A stretch of 64,000 nt of DNA, taken from Streptomyces toyocaensis (GTDB lineage Bacteria > Actinomycetota > Actinomycetes > Streptomycetales > Streptomycetaceae). Every line of letters starts with the position of its first letter. The stretch's first letter is position 1. The stretch is taken from assembly GCF_000725125.1 (NCBI RefSeq), contig NZ_JFCB01000001.1, positions 682,001-746,000 of the forward strand, in the 5' to 3' direction. Shown here piece after piece: positions 25,839 to 37,712 of the stretch. Both the position numbers and the translations under genes were made by a program. The notes under the pieces are model-generated. The model made no database searches, was not told where the DNA came from, and worked only from the letters and a program-made list of their open reading frames with translations.

Positions 25839-27269
25839 ATGGCACCACAGAGATTCCGTGAGCAGTTCACACAGATCCAGCGCTCGATGCCCGGCGTCCC
25901 CCTGGCGGTGGGGCCGGACGACGCGGGTGAGTTCCTCTACGAGAAGGGTGTCGTCCTCGCCCGCGACGGAGAGGAGGCCCGCGTCGTCGAGGACGCCGTA
26001 CGACAGCACTTCACCACCTTCGCCGGCCTCACCCCTGACCATGTGCGCCGCGCGAGCCCGGAGACCAGCCGTTCCGGCATCACCCGCATCCGCGTCGCCG
26101 ACCCCGGCGAGGGCGACGGCAGCGGCGACCCGGCGGTCGCGGGAGCCCTGCGGGCGCTCTCGGCGGCCGAGGGCAGGGCCGGACGCCGGCTGATCAGCCG
26201 CAATCACGTGGTGTCCATCGCGGTCAACGCCTGCCCCGGCGACGAGCCCGTACCCGTGGCGCCCGGCGGGCGGCCCAACCCGGCCGTCGCCGACGGCGCC
26301 CACGACCCGGAGAGCGCCGTCGGCGTCCTCGTCATCGACACCGGCCTCATGCACGACCACCGCTCCTACCCACTGCTCGCCCACACCCGCGGCGACGCCC
26401 AGGTCGCGGAGTGCGACGACGACGGGATCCTCCAGCAGTACTGCGGCCACGGCACGTTCATCGCCGGGCTCGTCGCCGCCGTCGCCCCCAACACCGACAT
26501 CACCGTCCGGGGCACGCTCAACGACGCCGGCGCCGTCCTGGAGTCCGAGTTCGGCGAGAAGCTCTTCGACGCCGTCGACCGGGACGGCTGGCCCGACGTC
26601 ATCAGCCTCTCCGCCGGCACGTCCAACGGCCGTACCGACGGTCTCCTCGGTGTCGACGCCTTCATGCGGGAACTGCGCGAGCGGCGCACCCTGCTGGTCG
26701 CCGCGGCCGGCAACAACGGCAGCGCCACACCCTTCTGGCCCGCCGCCTACGCCGACCTCCCGGGCTACGAGAACGCCGTGCTGTCGGTCGGCGCGCTGCG
26801 CGCGGACGGCGAGTTCGGCGCCTGCTTCAGCAACCACGGCGGCTGGGTCAAGGCCTACGCCCCCGGCGAGCGTCTGGTGAGCGCCCTCACCGGCTTCGAC
26901 AGCCCCGTACCGTACGTGTACCAGCACTCCACCTACGACGCCTGCCGCTACGGCTTCACCTACGCCTGCACCTGCCACCACCCGCGTCACACCGGCGTAC
27001 TGAGCGAGGACGGCGGCTCGGGCAAACCGGACCAGGTGATGTTCGAAGGGCTCGCCCAGTGGAGCGGGACCTCGTTCGCCACCCCCGTCGCGGTCGGCAT
27101 GATCGCCGCCCACATGACCGCGCGGGCGGAGACCGACCCGCGCAAGGCACGCCGGCAACTGATGGACGCCACCACCGAGTTCGCCGAAGTGCGTGGGGCG
27201 CACGTCCCGGCGCTCCTGCCGCCCACCTGGCGCCCCACGCAGGTCTCGCCGCCCCCGGCCGGGGCATGA
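25839..27269 (+). CDS. Cytoplasmic S8 (subtilisin-like) serine peptidase
   Basis: A 476-residue subtilase without signal peptide or membrane segment. The catalytic triad is complete: Asp in VLVIDTGL (about residue 168), His in GHGTFIAGL (about residue 205), Ser in SGTSFATPVAVG (about residue 408). The oxyanion Asn is in AAAGNNG. The first 150 residues are not catalytic and could act as a pro-region or recognition domain. A Cys-rich insertion just before the Ser motif (DACRYGFTYACTCHH) is unusual. The gene is divergent from the TPR-CHAT protease and followed 59 bases later by a sigma factor gene, so an intracellular regulatory role is more likely than nutrition. Confidence 0.9.
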   Translation: MAPQRFREQFTQIQRSMPGVPLAVGPDDAGEFLYEKGVVLARDGEEARVVEDAVRQHFTTFAGLTPDHVRRASPETSRSGITRIRVADPGEGDGSGDPAVAGALRALSAAEGRAGRRLISRNHVVSIAVNACPGDEPVPVAPGGRPNPAVADGAHDPESAVGVLVIDTGLMHDHRSYPLLAHTRGDAQVAECDDDGILQQYCGHGTFIAGLVAAVAPNTDITVRGTLNDAGAVLESEFGEKLFDAVDRDGWPDVISLSAGTSNGRTDGLLGVDAFMRELRERRTLLVAAAGNNGSATPFWPAAYADLPGYENAVLSVGALRADGEFGACFSNHGGWVKAYAPGERLVSALTGFDSPVPYVYQHSTYDACRYGFTYACTCHHPRHTGVLSEDGGSGKPDQVMFEGLAQWSGTSFATPVAVGMIAAHMTARAETDPRKARRQLMDATTEFAEVRGAHVPALLPPTWRPTQVSPPPAGA

Positions 27270-27328
27270 GGACCGGATCCGTCCCCTCCGCGGCGTACCA
27301 TGACGTGCCGTACACGAGGGGTGGGACC

Positions 27329-27904
27329 GTGGAGCGTAGTGAAATCGGCGCGTTGGTCCGGTCCGCTGTCGACGGTGACGCGGCGGCCTGGAAGGCGATC
27401 GTGGAAGGGCTGGGCCCCCTGGTGTGGTCCGTGGTGCGCGCGCACCGGCTGTCCGACGCCGACGCGCACGAGGTCTACCAGACCGTGTGGTTCCGGTTCG
27501 CCCAGCACCTGGGACGGCTGCGGGAACCGGAGAAGGCGGGTTCCTGGCTGGCCAGTACCGCGCGGCACGAGTGCCTCAAGGTGTACAGGAACGCGCGCCG
27601 GCTGATGCTGACCGACGATCCGCATGTGCTGGACCGGGTCAGTGAGGACGGCTCGCCGGAGCAGTCGCTGCTGGAGGCGGAGGAGGCGGCCGCACAGAGC
27701 GAACGCGTGCGGCGGCTGTGGCAGGAGTTCGAGGAACTGGGCGAGCGGTGCAGGCAGTTGCTGCGCGTGCTGATCGCCTCGCCGCCGCCCAGCTATCAGG
27801 AGGTGTCCGCCGCGCTCGACATCGCGGTGGGCAGCATCGGACCGCTGCGCCAGCGCTGTCTGCGCCGGCTGCGGGCCCGGCTCGAGTCACGGGGGGCGGC
27901 GTGA
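27329..27904 (+). CDS. ECF-like sigma-70 family factor
   Basis: About 191 residues. Sigma region 2 spans roughly residues 10-85 (SDADAHEVYQTVWFRFAQHL, WLASTARHECLKVYR). Region 4 is near the C terminus (SYQEVSAALDIAVGSIGPLR, then QRCLRRLRARL) as the -35-recognising helix-turn-helix. There is no region 3, as usual for group IV factors. The start is GTG 27329, with GAGGGGTGG ahead; an ATG overlapping the subtilase stop (27266) is also in frame and would couple translation. The stop overlaps the next gene by four bases (GTGA). No classic membrane anti-sigma gene is adjacent, so control may run through the proteases or the small acidic protein. Confidence 0.88.
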   Translation: MERSEIGALVRSAVDGDAAAWKAIVEGLGPLVWSVVRAHRLSDADAHEVYQTVWFRFAQHLGRLREPEKAGSWLASTARHECLKVYRNARRLMLTDDPHVLDRVSEDGSPEQSLLEAEEAAAQSERVRRLWQEFEELGERCRQLLRVLIASPPPSYQEVSAALDIAVGSIGPLRQRCLRRLRARLESRGAA

Positions 27905-28380
27905 GCGACGCGAACGGCACCAACGACGACACCGAGTCCGACGACGACTTCGACACCGGGCTGCTGGAGGAGGAGCTCCGGCAGGCGGCGGCGGTCCTGG
28001 ACCCGCTGCCCCCGGCGCTGCTGCAGAGCGCCGTCGACGCCTACGCGCTGCACGACCTCGACGCCCGGGTGGCCGAGCTGACCTTCGACTCGCTGGTCGA
28101 CGCGCTCCCGGTCAGGGGGGCGACGGACGCGCCGCGCCTGCTGACGTTCACCGCCGGGGAGGTCATGCTGGACGTCGAGGTGACCGAGCAGGGGCTGATC
28201 GGCCAGGTGCTGCCGCCCGGGCCGGTCCGCGTCGAGCTGCTCGGCGGCCCGCAGCCGGCCGCCGCGCTCACCGCCGACGACATGGGCCGCTTCACCGCCG
28301 GCACGGCGCCCTCCGGTCCGTTCGCGCTGCGCCTGCGCACCGGCGACGACGTGGTGGTCACGGAGTGGCTCCGCGTGTAG
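27901..28380 (+). CDS. Small acidic protein linked to the sigma factor
   Basis: 159 residues, not recognised as a named family. The N terminus is extremely acidic (TNDDTESDDDFDTG). An alpha-helical part (LLQSAVDAYALHDLDARVAELTF, key LLQSAVDAY) and then a beta-rich half with regular VxLxV strands (GEVMLDVEVTEQGLIG, PFALRLRTGDDVVVTEWLRV) follow. No signal peptide, membrane segment or Cys/His cluster. Start GTG overlaps the sigma stop by four bases, so the two are made together. By position it could be a soluble anti-sigma, an adaptor, or a substrate of the CHAT or subtilase protease. All three are inference. Confidence 0.8.
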   Translation: MSDANGTNDDTESDDDFDTGLLEEELRQAAAVLDPLPPALLQSAVDAYALHDLDARVAELTFDSLVDALPVRGATDAPRLLTFTAGEVMLDVEVTEQGLIGQVLPPGPVRVELLGGPQPAAALTADDMGRFTAGTAPSGPFALRLRTGDDVVVTEWLRV

Positions 28381-28406
28381 CCCTTCCGGGCCGCTGCCCC
28401 CGGACC

Positions 28407-28438
28407 CCGGCTCCTCGAACTCGCCCGGAGGGAGCCGG
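28407..28438. terminator. Possible bidirectional hairpin
   Basis: CCGGCTCC (28407-28414) can pair with GGAGCCGG (28431-28438) between two convergent genes; the 16-base loop makes it modest. Confidence 0.4.
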
Positions 28439-28455
28439 ATTGCGCCGTGGCGGCA

Positions 28456-29253
28456 TCAGCGGGAGGCCGCGTCGACCAGGGTGGCGAGTGCCGAGGCGAG
28501 CCCGCGCAGACCCGGGCCCGCGGGGCCGCCCGGCTCGGTCATGTAGGTGTCGCGGCGGATCTCGACCATCAGCGCGGACACCTCGGCCCGCTCGCCGTAG
28601 AACTCCAGCGGAACGTACGTACCGGCGAACGGGCTGTCCAGTCCCGTCCGCCCGCACGACGCGAACGCCTCGCGGGCGGCGTCGAGCAGCCCGGGCGGCG
28701 TGTGGAAGGAGTCGGTTCCCAGGCACACCTCGGGACGCGGCCCCTCGCCGTGCAGCTCGTAGGGCAGCGGCACACTCGGATACGAGTGCACGTCGATGAC
28801 CACGGCCCGCCCGGTCGCCGCGAGCCGGCCGGCGACCGCCTCCGTCATCGCCCGCGCGTACGGCCGGAAGTACCGTGCGATCAGCGGCTCGGCGTCGAAT
28901 CCGTCGGGCCGCAGCACCTCCTTGTGCGTGGTCCGCGTGTAGACCGCGCCCATGCCGACGGCCAGCATCTCCTCCCGCCCGTCCGGGAACCGCTCCGGGT
29001 CGACGACCAGCCGCGACAACCGGTTCACGAACCGCCAGGGCGTGACACCGGCCGCCCGGGCGGCGGCCTCGGCGACCGACGCGGTGTGCGCGTCGGTGAT
29101 GTGGTCCAGCTCCCGCTCCAGCGCGGCGTCGTCGAGCACGATCCCGGACCGTACGCCGGCCGGTATCTCCCTCGCGGAGTGCGGGACGTGGAGGATCACG
29201 GGGGAGTCCGCGTCGCCTGGAAGGAACTCGAAGGACGGCGGGACATCGGTCAT
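28456..29253 (-). CDS. N-formylglutamate amidohydrolase family protein
   Basis: A 265-residue zinc-type hydrolase. Family landmarks are HVPHSAREIP at residue 23, TDAHT near residue 53 and FVNRLSRLVVDPERF. IDVHSYPSVPLPYE near residue 150 and VEIRRDTYM near residue 230 complete the set; the His, Glu and Arg residues there form the active site. Members hydrolyse N-formyl-glutamate to formate and glutamate at the end of one histidine-degradation route. No hut genes lie nearby, so a different N-acyl amino acid is possible. It is a single gene on the minus strand. Confidence 0.9.
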   Translation of the reverse strand: MTDVPPSFEFLPGDADSPVILHVPHSAREIPAGVRSGIVLDDAALERELDHITDAHTASVAEAAARAAGVTPWRFVNRLSRLVVDPERFPDGREEMLAVGMGAVYTRTTHKEVLRPDGFDAEPLIARYFRPYARAMTEAVAGRLAATGRAVVIDVHSYPSVPLPYELHGEGPRPEVCLGTDSFHTPPGLLDAAREAFASCGRTGLDSPFAGTYVPLEFYGERAEVSALMVEIRRDTYMTEPGGPAGPGLRGLASALATLVDAASR

Positions 29254-29662
29254 GCGGCTGCTCCGGGGTGTCGGTGGTGCACGGCGTGATCACGGTGCCA
29301 CACACCACTGACAACGCCGCCGGCACACCGGCCGGGAAGCCGGTGGGGGCAACCGATCACCCCCGTGCACGGTCGGCCCTGCCGGGCCACCGCCACGGCA
29401 GCGACTCCGGCGGGACGTGCCCGAGCGGGACGCGACGCCGCTGAAGTGGTCGTCGGCCCCGGCGGGGCCGCCACGCGGGCCCCGGAGACTGCACGCGGCG
29501 CGGCGGGTCGTCGGGCCGCGCGCGGGACGTGTCCGGGGGCGACGCGCCGGGCTGCGGACTGTGGTCGGTCCCGGCAGGTGGGGGTGCGGTGGCCGGGACA
29601 CCGAGCGCGGCCCGTACGCGTGTGCGGGGCCGCCGTCAGGCCCTCGCGCGGACCGGGAAAGG
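29254..29662. other. Gap without convincing gene
   Basis: About 410 bases of GC-rich DNA between the amidohydrolase start and the icd terminator. Open frames exist on both strands but have Arg/Pro-rich composition, no domain and no good ribosome site. It presumably holds the amidohydrolase promoter; I see no clear -10/-35 pair. Confidence 0.5.
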
Positions 29663-29700
29663 GCTCCGCCCCGGCCGGAGGGTTCCGGCCGGGGCGGAGC
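29663..29700 (-). terminator. Strong hairpin terminator of icd
   Basis: A perfect 16-base stem (29663-29678 with 29685-29700) and loop AGGGTT, 14 bases after the icd stop codon. Confidence 0.9.
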
Positions 29701-29713
29701 GGGGCCGCTCGGG

Positions 29714-32588
<2,875 letters not shown>

Positions 32589-32591
32589 GCA

Positions 32592-35500
32592 GTGCTCCAG
32601 ACCTGGTTCATCGTCGCCGTCTCGGCCGCGTACCTCGGCCTGCTCTTCGCCGTGGCCCACTACGGTGACCGGCGGGCGGATTCCGGCCGGAGCATCATCA
32701 ACAACGCCACGGTCTACGCGCTGTCCTTCGGCGTGTACGCCACCTCGTGGACGTACTACGGAAGCGTGGGATGGGCCGCCAGGGCCGGAGTCGGCTTCCT
32801 GCCGATCTACCTGGGGCCTACGATCATGCTCGCGCTGGGCTGGCTGGTGCTGCGCAGAATCATCCGGATCAGCCGCCGGCACCGGGTCACCTCGCTGGCC
32901 GACTTCGTCTCCGCCCGCTACGGCAAGAGCACCGCACTGGGCGCTCTGGTGACGATCATCGCTGTGGTGGGGGTCATTCCCTACATCTCACTGCAGCTCA
33001 AGGCGGTCTCCATCACCTTCGCGACCCTTCGGCGCCACCCCGAGATCACCTCCGCCACGGAACTGAGCCATATCCCGGTGCTGCAGGACACCGGGCTGTA
33101 CGCGGCGCTGGTGCTGGCCGCGTTCACCATCCTCTTCGGTACCCGTCATCTGGACGCCACCGAACGCCACGAGGGCATGGTCGCCGCCATCGCGTTCGAG
33201 TCCGTGGTCAAGCTCGTCGCGTTCCTCTCCGTCGGGATCTTCGTGGTCTTCTCGATGTTCGGGGGGTTCGACGACCTGTTCTCCCGGGCCGCGGACGCCG
33301 GCCACACCACGCTGTTCACCCTGCGCGGGCAGACCGGCTACGGCTCCTGGGTCTGGCTCATGGTGCTGTCCATGCTGGCGATCGTGCTGCTGCCCCGCCA
33401 GTGGCAGATCAGCGTGGTCGAGAACGTCGACGAGAGGCACCTCAAACGGGTGCTGTGGCTGTTCCCGCTGTACCTGCTCGTGATCAGTGCCTTCGTTCTT
33501 CCGATCGCGGCCGGCGGACTTCTGCGGTTCGGGACGGGGGCCGACGCCGACACCTTTGTGCTGACCCTGCCGATGGCCGGAGGCCAGGAGGCACTCGCGC
33601 TGTTCGTCTTCATCGGTGGCCTCAGCGCGGCCACCAGCATGATCATCGTCGAGACGATCGCGCTCAGCACCATGGTGTCGAACTCACTCGTGATGCCGCT
33701 GCTGCTGCGCAGCAAGTCCAGGCTGGCGCACCGGGACAACCTCGCCGGGCTGGTGCTGGGCATTCGCCGGGCCGCCATCGTGCTGATCCTGCTGCTCGGG
33801 TACGGGTACCTCCGGGTCGCGGGCGGGGAGACTGCACTGGTGTCGATCGGCCTGGTGTCGTTCGCGGCTGTGGCACAGTTCGCGCCCGCCATCCTGGGCG
33901 GCCTGTTCTGGACGGGCGGAACCCGCCGGGGCGTGCTGGTCGGCCTGGTGGCGGGGTTCGCCGTGTGGGCGTACACCCTGGTGCTGCCGACCTTCGCCGA
34001 TGCCGGGCTGCTGTCTGCCGCGTTCCTGCGGGAGGGCCCGCTCGGCATCGGGCTGCTTCGGCCGGAGCAGTTGTTCGGCATGCCGGCGATGGACCCGATC
34101 AGTCATGCGATGTTCTGGAGTGCGCTGGTGAACGTCGGCGGGTACGTCGTCGTCTCGCTCGCGGACCCACCGGGCGCTGCGGAGCGGGCACAGGCGGTGC
34201 AGTTCGTCGGGGTCCTCGAAGAACCCCTCAGGGAGCGTCGCCGGCAGGTCCGTGCCACGGTCGGCGAGCTGCAGACCCTGCTGGAGCGCTTCCTGGGGCC
34301 GGAGGGCGCCCAGCGCGTGCTGCGCTCCTCCCCCGGAAGGAGACCTGACTCACCGGCAGCCGAAGCGCCACCGGAGCTGGTCCACCACGCGGAGGCCCAG
34401 CTCGCCGGTTCGGTGGGCGCCGCGTCCGCGCGGCTCGCGGTCGCCGCGGTCGCCGGAGAGGAGGAGGTCGGCACCGAAGAAGTGATGCGGATGATCGGCG
34501 AGGCGTCACAGAGGGTCGAGCTGGTCCGGTGGCGGCTGAAGTTGCTCTACGACGCGACCGGCGGCATCGGCACCACGCTGGACGTGACCCGTACCGCCGA
34601 AGAGCTGGCGCAGGTCGCGGTTCCGCGCTTCGCCGACTACGTCGCCGTCGACCTGGCCGAGTCCGTGCTGCGCGAGGAGGAACTGGGGGCGGACGGCACC
34701 AGCACCGGCATCAAGCGGATGCAGCGCGCGGCCGTCAGCGGCATCCGCGACGACGCTCCCCTGTTCGCCGTCGGCGACCGGCTGACGTTCTCGCCGTCCT
34801 CCCCACAGGCCCGCGCCGTCGAGAACGGCGTGGCGGTCCTGGTGCCTCGTCTGCGTGAGTCCACGCAGTGGCGGGAAGTGGACCTGGACCCCGCGCGCGG
34901 CTCCCGTGTCATCGACTACGGGATCCATTCGCTCATCACGGCTCCCCTGTCCGCCCGCGGCGTGCTGCTGGGCATGGTCCACTTCTGGCGTTCCGAGAAG
35001 CCCGAGCCCTTCGATCAGGACGATCTCTCCCTCGCGGCCGAACTGGCCACCCGAGCCTCCGTCTCCGTCGACAACGCGCGCCGCTACACCCGCGAGCACG
35101 GCTTGGCCGTGGCGCTGCAGCGGAGACTGCTGCCCCGCGGGCTGCCCGAACAGAACGCCGTCGAGGTCGCTTCCCGTTACCTCCCCGCCCAGGCAGTCGG
35201 CGGCGACTGGTTCGACGTCATCCCGCTGCCGGGCGCCAGGGTGGCGCTGGTCATGGGCGACATCGTCGGGCACGGACTGCATGCCGCGGCCACCATGGGG
35301 CAGCTGCGTACCGCCGTGCACAACTTCTCCACGCCACTGGACCTGCCGCCGGACGAACTCCTCAGCCATCTCGACGAGCTGGTCACCCTGATCGACCAGG
35401 ACGCGATCACGGCCGGCGACAGGACCACCGTCACCGGCGCCACCTGCCTGTACGCGGTCTACGACTCCGTGTCCGGCACCTGCGTCATCGCCAGCGCCGG

Positions 35501-36212
35501 TCACCCGCCGCCCGCGCTCGTCCACCCCGACGGGAGGGTCGAGTTCCTGGACGTGCCGCCCTGCCTTCCCCTGGGCATCGGCGGGCTGCCCTTCGAGGCC
35601 ACCGAGCTGAGTCTGGCCGAGGGCAGCCGGCTCGTCCTGTTCACGGACGGCCTCGTCGAGCGCCGCGCCCTGGACATCGACATCGGTCTCCGGCTGCTCC
35701 GCGAAACCCTGGCGCGCGCGGACCCGTCGCCCGAGGGGACCTGCGACGCCGTGCTCGACGCCCTGCTCCCCGAACCCCGGAGCGACGACATCGCACTGCT
35801 CGTCGCCCGTACGCGGGTGCTGGGGCCGGGGCACGTCGCCGAGTGGGACGTGGAGCGCGACCCCGCCGCCGTCAGCCGTGTACGCGCTGCCGTCTCCGCC
35901 CGGCTCATGGAGTGGGAGCTGGAGGATCTCGTCTTCTCCACGGAGCTGATCTGCAGCGAACTCATCACCAACGCCGTGCGCCACGCCACAGGGCCGATCA
36001 AGGCGCGGTTGATCCGCGACCGCGGACTCACCTTCGAGGTCTCCGACCACAGCAGCACCTCGCCGCATCTGCGCTATGCGGCGAGCACGGACGAGGGCGG
36101 ACGGGGCCTCTTCCTCGTGGCCCAGTTCGCCGAGCGCTGGGGCACCCGCTACACCAAGGAGGGCAAGGTCATCTGGGCGGAGCAGACGACACCGGGGACG
36201 CCCGGAGGCTGA
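32592..36212 (+). CDS. SLC5 symporter-STAC-GAF-PP2C phosphatase-HATPase fusion sensor
   Basis: 1206 residues, a rare combination. Residues 1-530 are a sodium/solute symporter (about 13 membrane segments; TSWTYYGSVGWAA, SLADFVSARYGKST, FIGGLSAATSMIIVETIALS, key ATSMI). Residues 535-580 match the STAC linker of transporter-sensors (LQTLLERFLGPEGAQRVL). Residues 650-830 are GAF-like. Residues 845-1060 form a SpoIIE/RsbU-type PP2C phosphatase with all metal Asp motifs (GGDWFD, MGDIVGHG, FTDGLVE, SDDIALL). Residues 1085-1200 form an RsbW-like ATPase (N box ELITNAVRHA, G box DEGGRGLFLV). CbrA/CrbS sensors have the same front but a histidine-kinase output. Here the output should act on anti-anti-sigma proteins, coupling nutrient sensing at the membrane to a partner-switch. 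GTG start, three bases after the small membrane gene. Confidence 0.9.
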   Translation: MLQTWFIVAVSAAYLGLLFAVAHYGDRRADSGRSIINNATVYALSFGVYATSWTYYGSVGWAARAGVGFLPIYLGPTIMLALGWLVLRRIIRISRRHRVTSLADFVSARYGKSTALGALVTIIAVVGVIPYISLQLKAVSITFATLRRHPEITSATELSHIPVLQDTGLYAALVLAAFTILFGTRHLDATERHEGMVAAIAFESVVKLVAFLSVGIFVVFSMFGGFDDLFSRAADAGHTTLFTLRGQTGYGSWVWLMVLSMLAIVLLPRQWQISVVENVDERHLKRVLWLFPLYLLVISAFVLPIAAGGLLRFGTGADADTFVLTLPMAGGQEALALFVFIGGLSAATSMIIVETIALSTMVSNSLVMPLLLRSKSRLAHRDNLAGLVLGIRRAAIVLILLLGYGYLRVAGGETALVSIGLVSFAAVAQFAPAILGGLFWTGGTRRGVLVGLVAGFAVWAYTLVLPTFADAGLLSAAFLREGPLGIGLLRPEQLFGMPAMDPISHAMFWSALVNVGGYVVVSLADPPGAAERAQAVQFVGVLEEPLRERRRQVRATVGELQTLLERFLGPEGAQRVLRSSPGRRPDSPAAEAPPELVHHAEAQLAGSVGAASARLAVAAVAGEEEVGTEEVMRMIGEASQRVELVRWRLKLLYDATGGIGTTLDVTRTAEELAQVAVPRFADYVAVDLAESVLREEELGADGTSTGIKRMQRAAVSGIRDDAPLFAVGDRLTFSPSSPQARAVENGVAVLVPRLRESTQWREVDLDPARGSRVIDYGIHSLITAPLSARGVLLGMVHFWRSEKPEPFDQDDLSLAAELATRASVSVDNARRYTREHGLAVALQRRLLPRGLPEQNAVEVASRYLPAQAVGGDWFDVIPLPGARVALVMGDIVGHGLHAAATMGQLRTAVHNFSTPLDLPPDELLSHLDELVTLIDQDAITAGDRTTVTGATCLYAVYDSVSGTCVIASAGHPPPALVHPDGRVEFLDVPPCLPLGIGGLPFEATELSLAEGSRLVLFTDGLVERRALDIDIGLRLLRETLARADPSPEGTCDAVLDALLPEPRSDDIALLVARTRVLGPGHVAEWDVERDPAAVSRVRAAVSARLMEWELEDLVFSTELICSELITNAVRHATGPIKARLIRDRGLTFEVSDHSSTSPHLRYAASTDEGGRGLFLVAQFAERWGTRYTKEGKVIWAEQTTPGTPGG

Positions 36213-36373
36213 CCCGCGCCGCCCGCGGACCCGGCCGCCCGCCGGGCGTGCGAGAGCTCCCCGGGATGCTCACGGGAAACAGGCCGGTGATGAGCCCGTC
36301 GTCGAGGCGGACCGCCAGGACGGGCGTCGAGCGCGCCGTCGAGGCGGACCGCTCAGGGCCGCGCGCCCGGCCC

Positions 36374-37471
36374 TCAGATCGGCCGGGTCGTCGTCATGTC
36401 GTCCGGCGCGGACTCCGCGCCCCGCTGCTGGGGGATCAGCGCCGCGCCCTGCTGGAGCGCCACCGTACGCGCGGGGGAGGGGATGCGGATGCCCTCCTCG
36501 CGGTAGCGGCGGTGCAGGCGCTTGATGAACTCGTGCTTGATGCGGTACTGGTCGCTGAACTCGCCCACGCCCAGGATCACGGTGAACCCGATGCGGGAGT
36601 CGCCGAAGGTGTGGAAGCGCACCGCCGGCTCGTGCTCCGGCACGGCGCCGGTGATCTCGGTCATCACCTCGGTGACGACCTCCTTCGTCACCGCTTCCAC
36701 CTGCTCCAGGTCACTGTCGTACGACACGCCGACCTGCACCAGGATGGTCAGCTGCTGCTCGGGACGCATGAAGTTGGTCATGTTCGTCCTGGCGAGCTGC
36801 CCGTTCGGGATGACCACCAGGTTGTTCGACAGCTCACGGACGGTCGTCTGCCGCCAGTTGATGTCCTCGACATAGCCCTCCTCCCCGCTGCTCAGCCGGA
36901 TGTAGTCGCCGGGCTGCACGGTCTTGGAGGCCAGGATGTGGATGCCGGCGAACAGGTTGGCGAGCGTGTCCTGGAGCGCCAGGGCCACCGCGAGACCGCC
37001 GACGCCGAGGGCGGTGAGGAGCGGCGCGATCGAGATGCCCAGCGTCTGCAGCCCCACCAGGAAGCCGATCGCCAGGACCAGGATCCGGGTGATGTTCATG
37101 AAGATGGTCGCCGAGCCGGCGACGCCGGAGCGGGACTGGGTGACCGAGCGCACCAGGCCCGCCACCACCCGGGCCGCCGACACGGTCGCGGCGAAGATGA
37201 CCATGATGGTCAGCGTCTGGTTGACGTTGTGCTGCACGGTCCGCGTCAGCGGCAGCGCCGCCGCAGCCGAGGCCGCCCCGGCCGCGACGGCGGCCCACGG
37301 CGCGATCATGCGCAGCGCGTCCACCAGGACGTCGTCCCCGCGCCAGGTGGTGCGTTCGGCGTGCCGCCCCAGCCAGCGCAGCAGCATCCGGAGCAGGAAC
37401 GCCGCCAGGATGCCGGCGGCGAGGGCGATGCCGGCGAACACCAGATCGTCCATGGTGAGCGAGCGGGTCAC
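36374..37471 (-). CDS. MscS-family small-conductance mechanosensitive channel
   Basis: A 365-residue membrane protein with four or five N-terminal hydrophobic segments. The MscS pore helix and beta domain follow (LLTALGVGGLAVALALQDTLAN, key GVGGLAVALA; then 'GYVEDINWRQTTVRELSNN' and VIPNGQLARTNM). The C-terminal alpha/beta part ends in a short acidic tail. It would release solutes on osmotic down-shock. GTG 37471 has a GGGGGTGAG site; ATG 37453 is an alternative. It stands alone, divergent from the ABC exporter gene. Confidence 0.92.
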   Translation of the reverse strand: MTRSLTMDDLVFAGIALAAGILAAFLLRMLLRWLGRHAERTTWRGDDVLVDALRMIAPWAAVAAGAASAAAALPLTRTVQHNVNQTLTIMVIFAATVSAARVVAGLVRSVTQSRSGVAGSATIFMNITRILVLAIGFLVGLQTLGISIAPLLTALGVGGLAVALALQDTLANLFAGIHILASKTVQPGDYIRLSSGEEGYVEDINWRQTTVRELSNNLVVIPNGQLARTNMTNFMRPEQQLTILVQVGVSYDSDLEQVEAVTKEVVTEVMTEITGAVPEHEPAVRFHTFGDSRIGFTVILGVGEFSDQYRIKHEFIKRLHRRYREEGIRIPSPARTVALQQGAALIPQQRGAESAPDDMTTTRPI

Positions 37472-37712
37472 CGCTCACCCCCGGCGAAGTCCCCGGCCCA
37501 CGGCCGTGTGTGAAGTCGTGTCACGTGTGTCACCTGCTCGATCTCTATGGGTCTACGAGATGCCGCGCCGCCGTGGCCCGAGGCCGGCACGAGGGCTCAT
37601 CCTGCCGTATGCCGAAGGGCAGTTCGTACCCCGCCGGGTGTCACGGGTCGAACCCGAGCGGGACCGCCCGGTCCTTGACCTGAATCATGGTCGAGGTTCT
37701 ACCGTCGTCGGC

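Noticed and set aside
37520..37545. CACGTG-containing GTGTCAC repeats between mscS and the ABC exporter
   Set aside because: Short and imperfect; could arise by chance in this base composition, no second copy elsewhere noticed.
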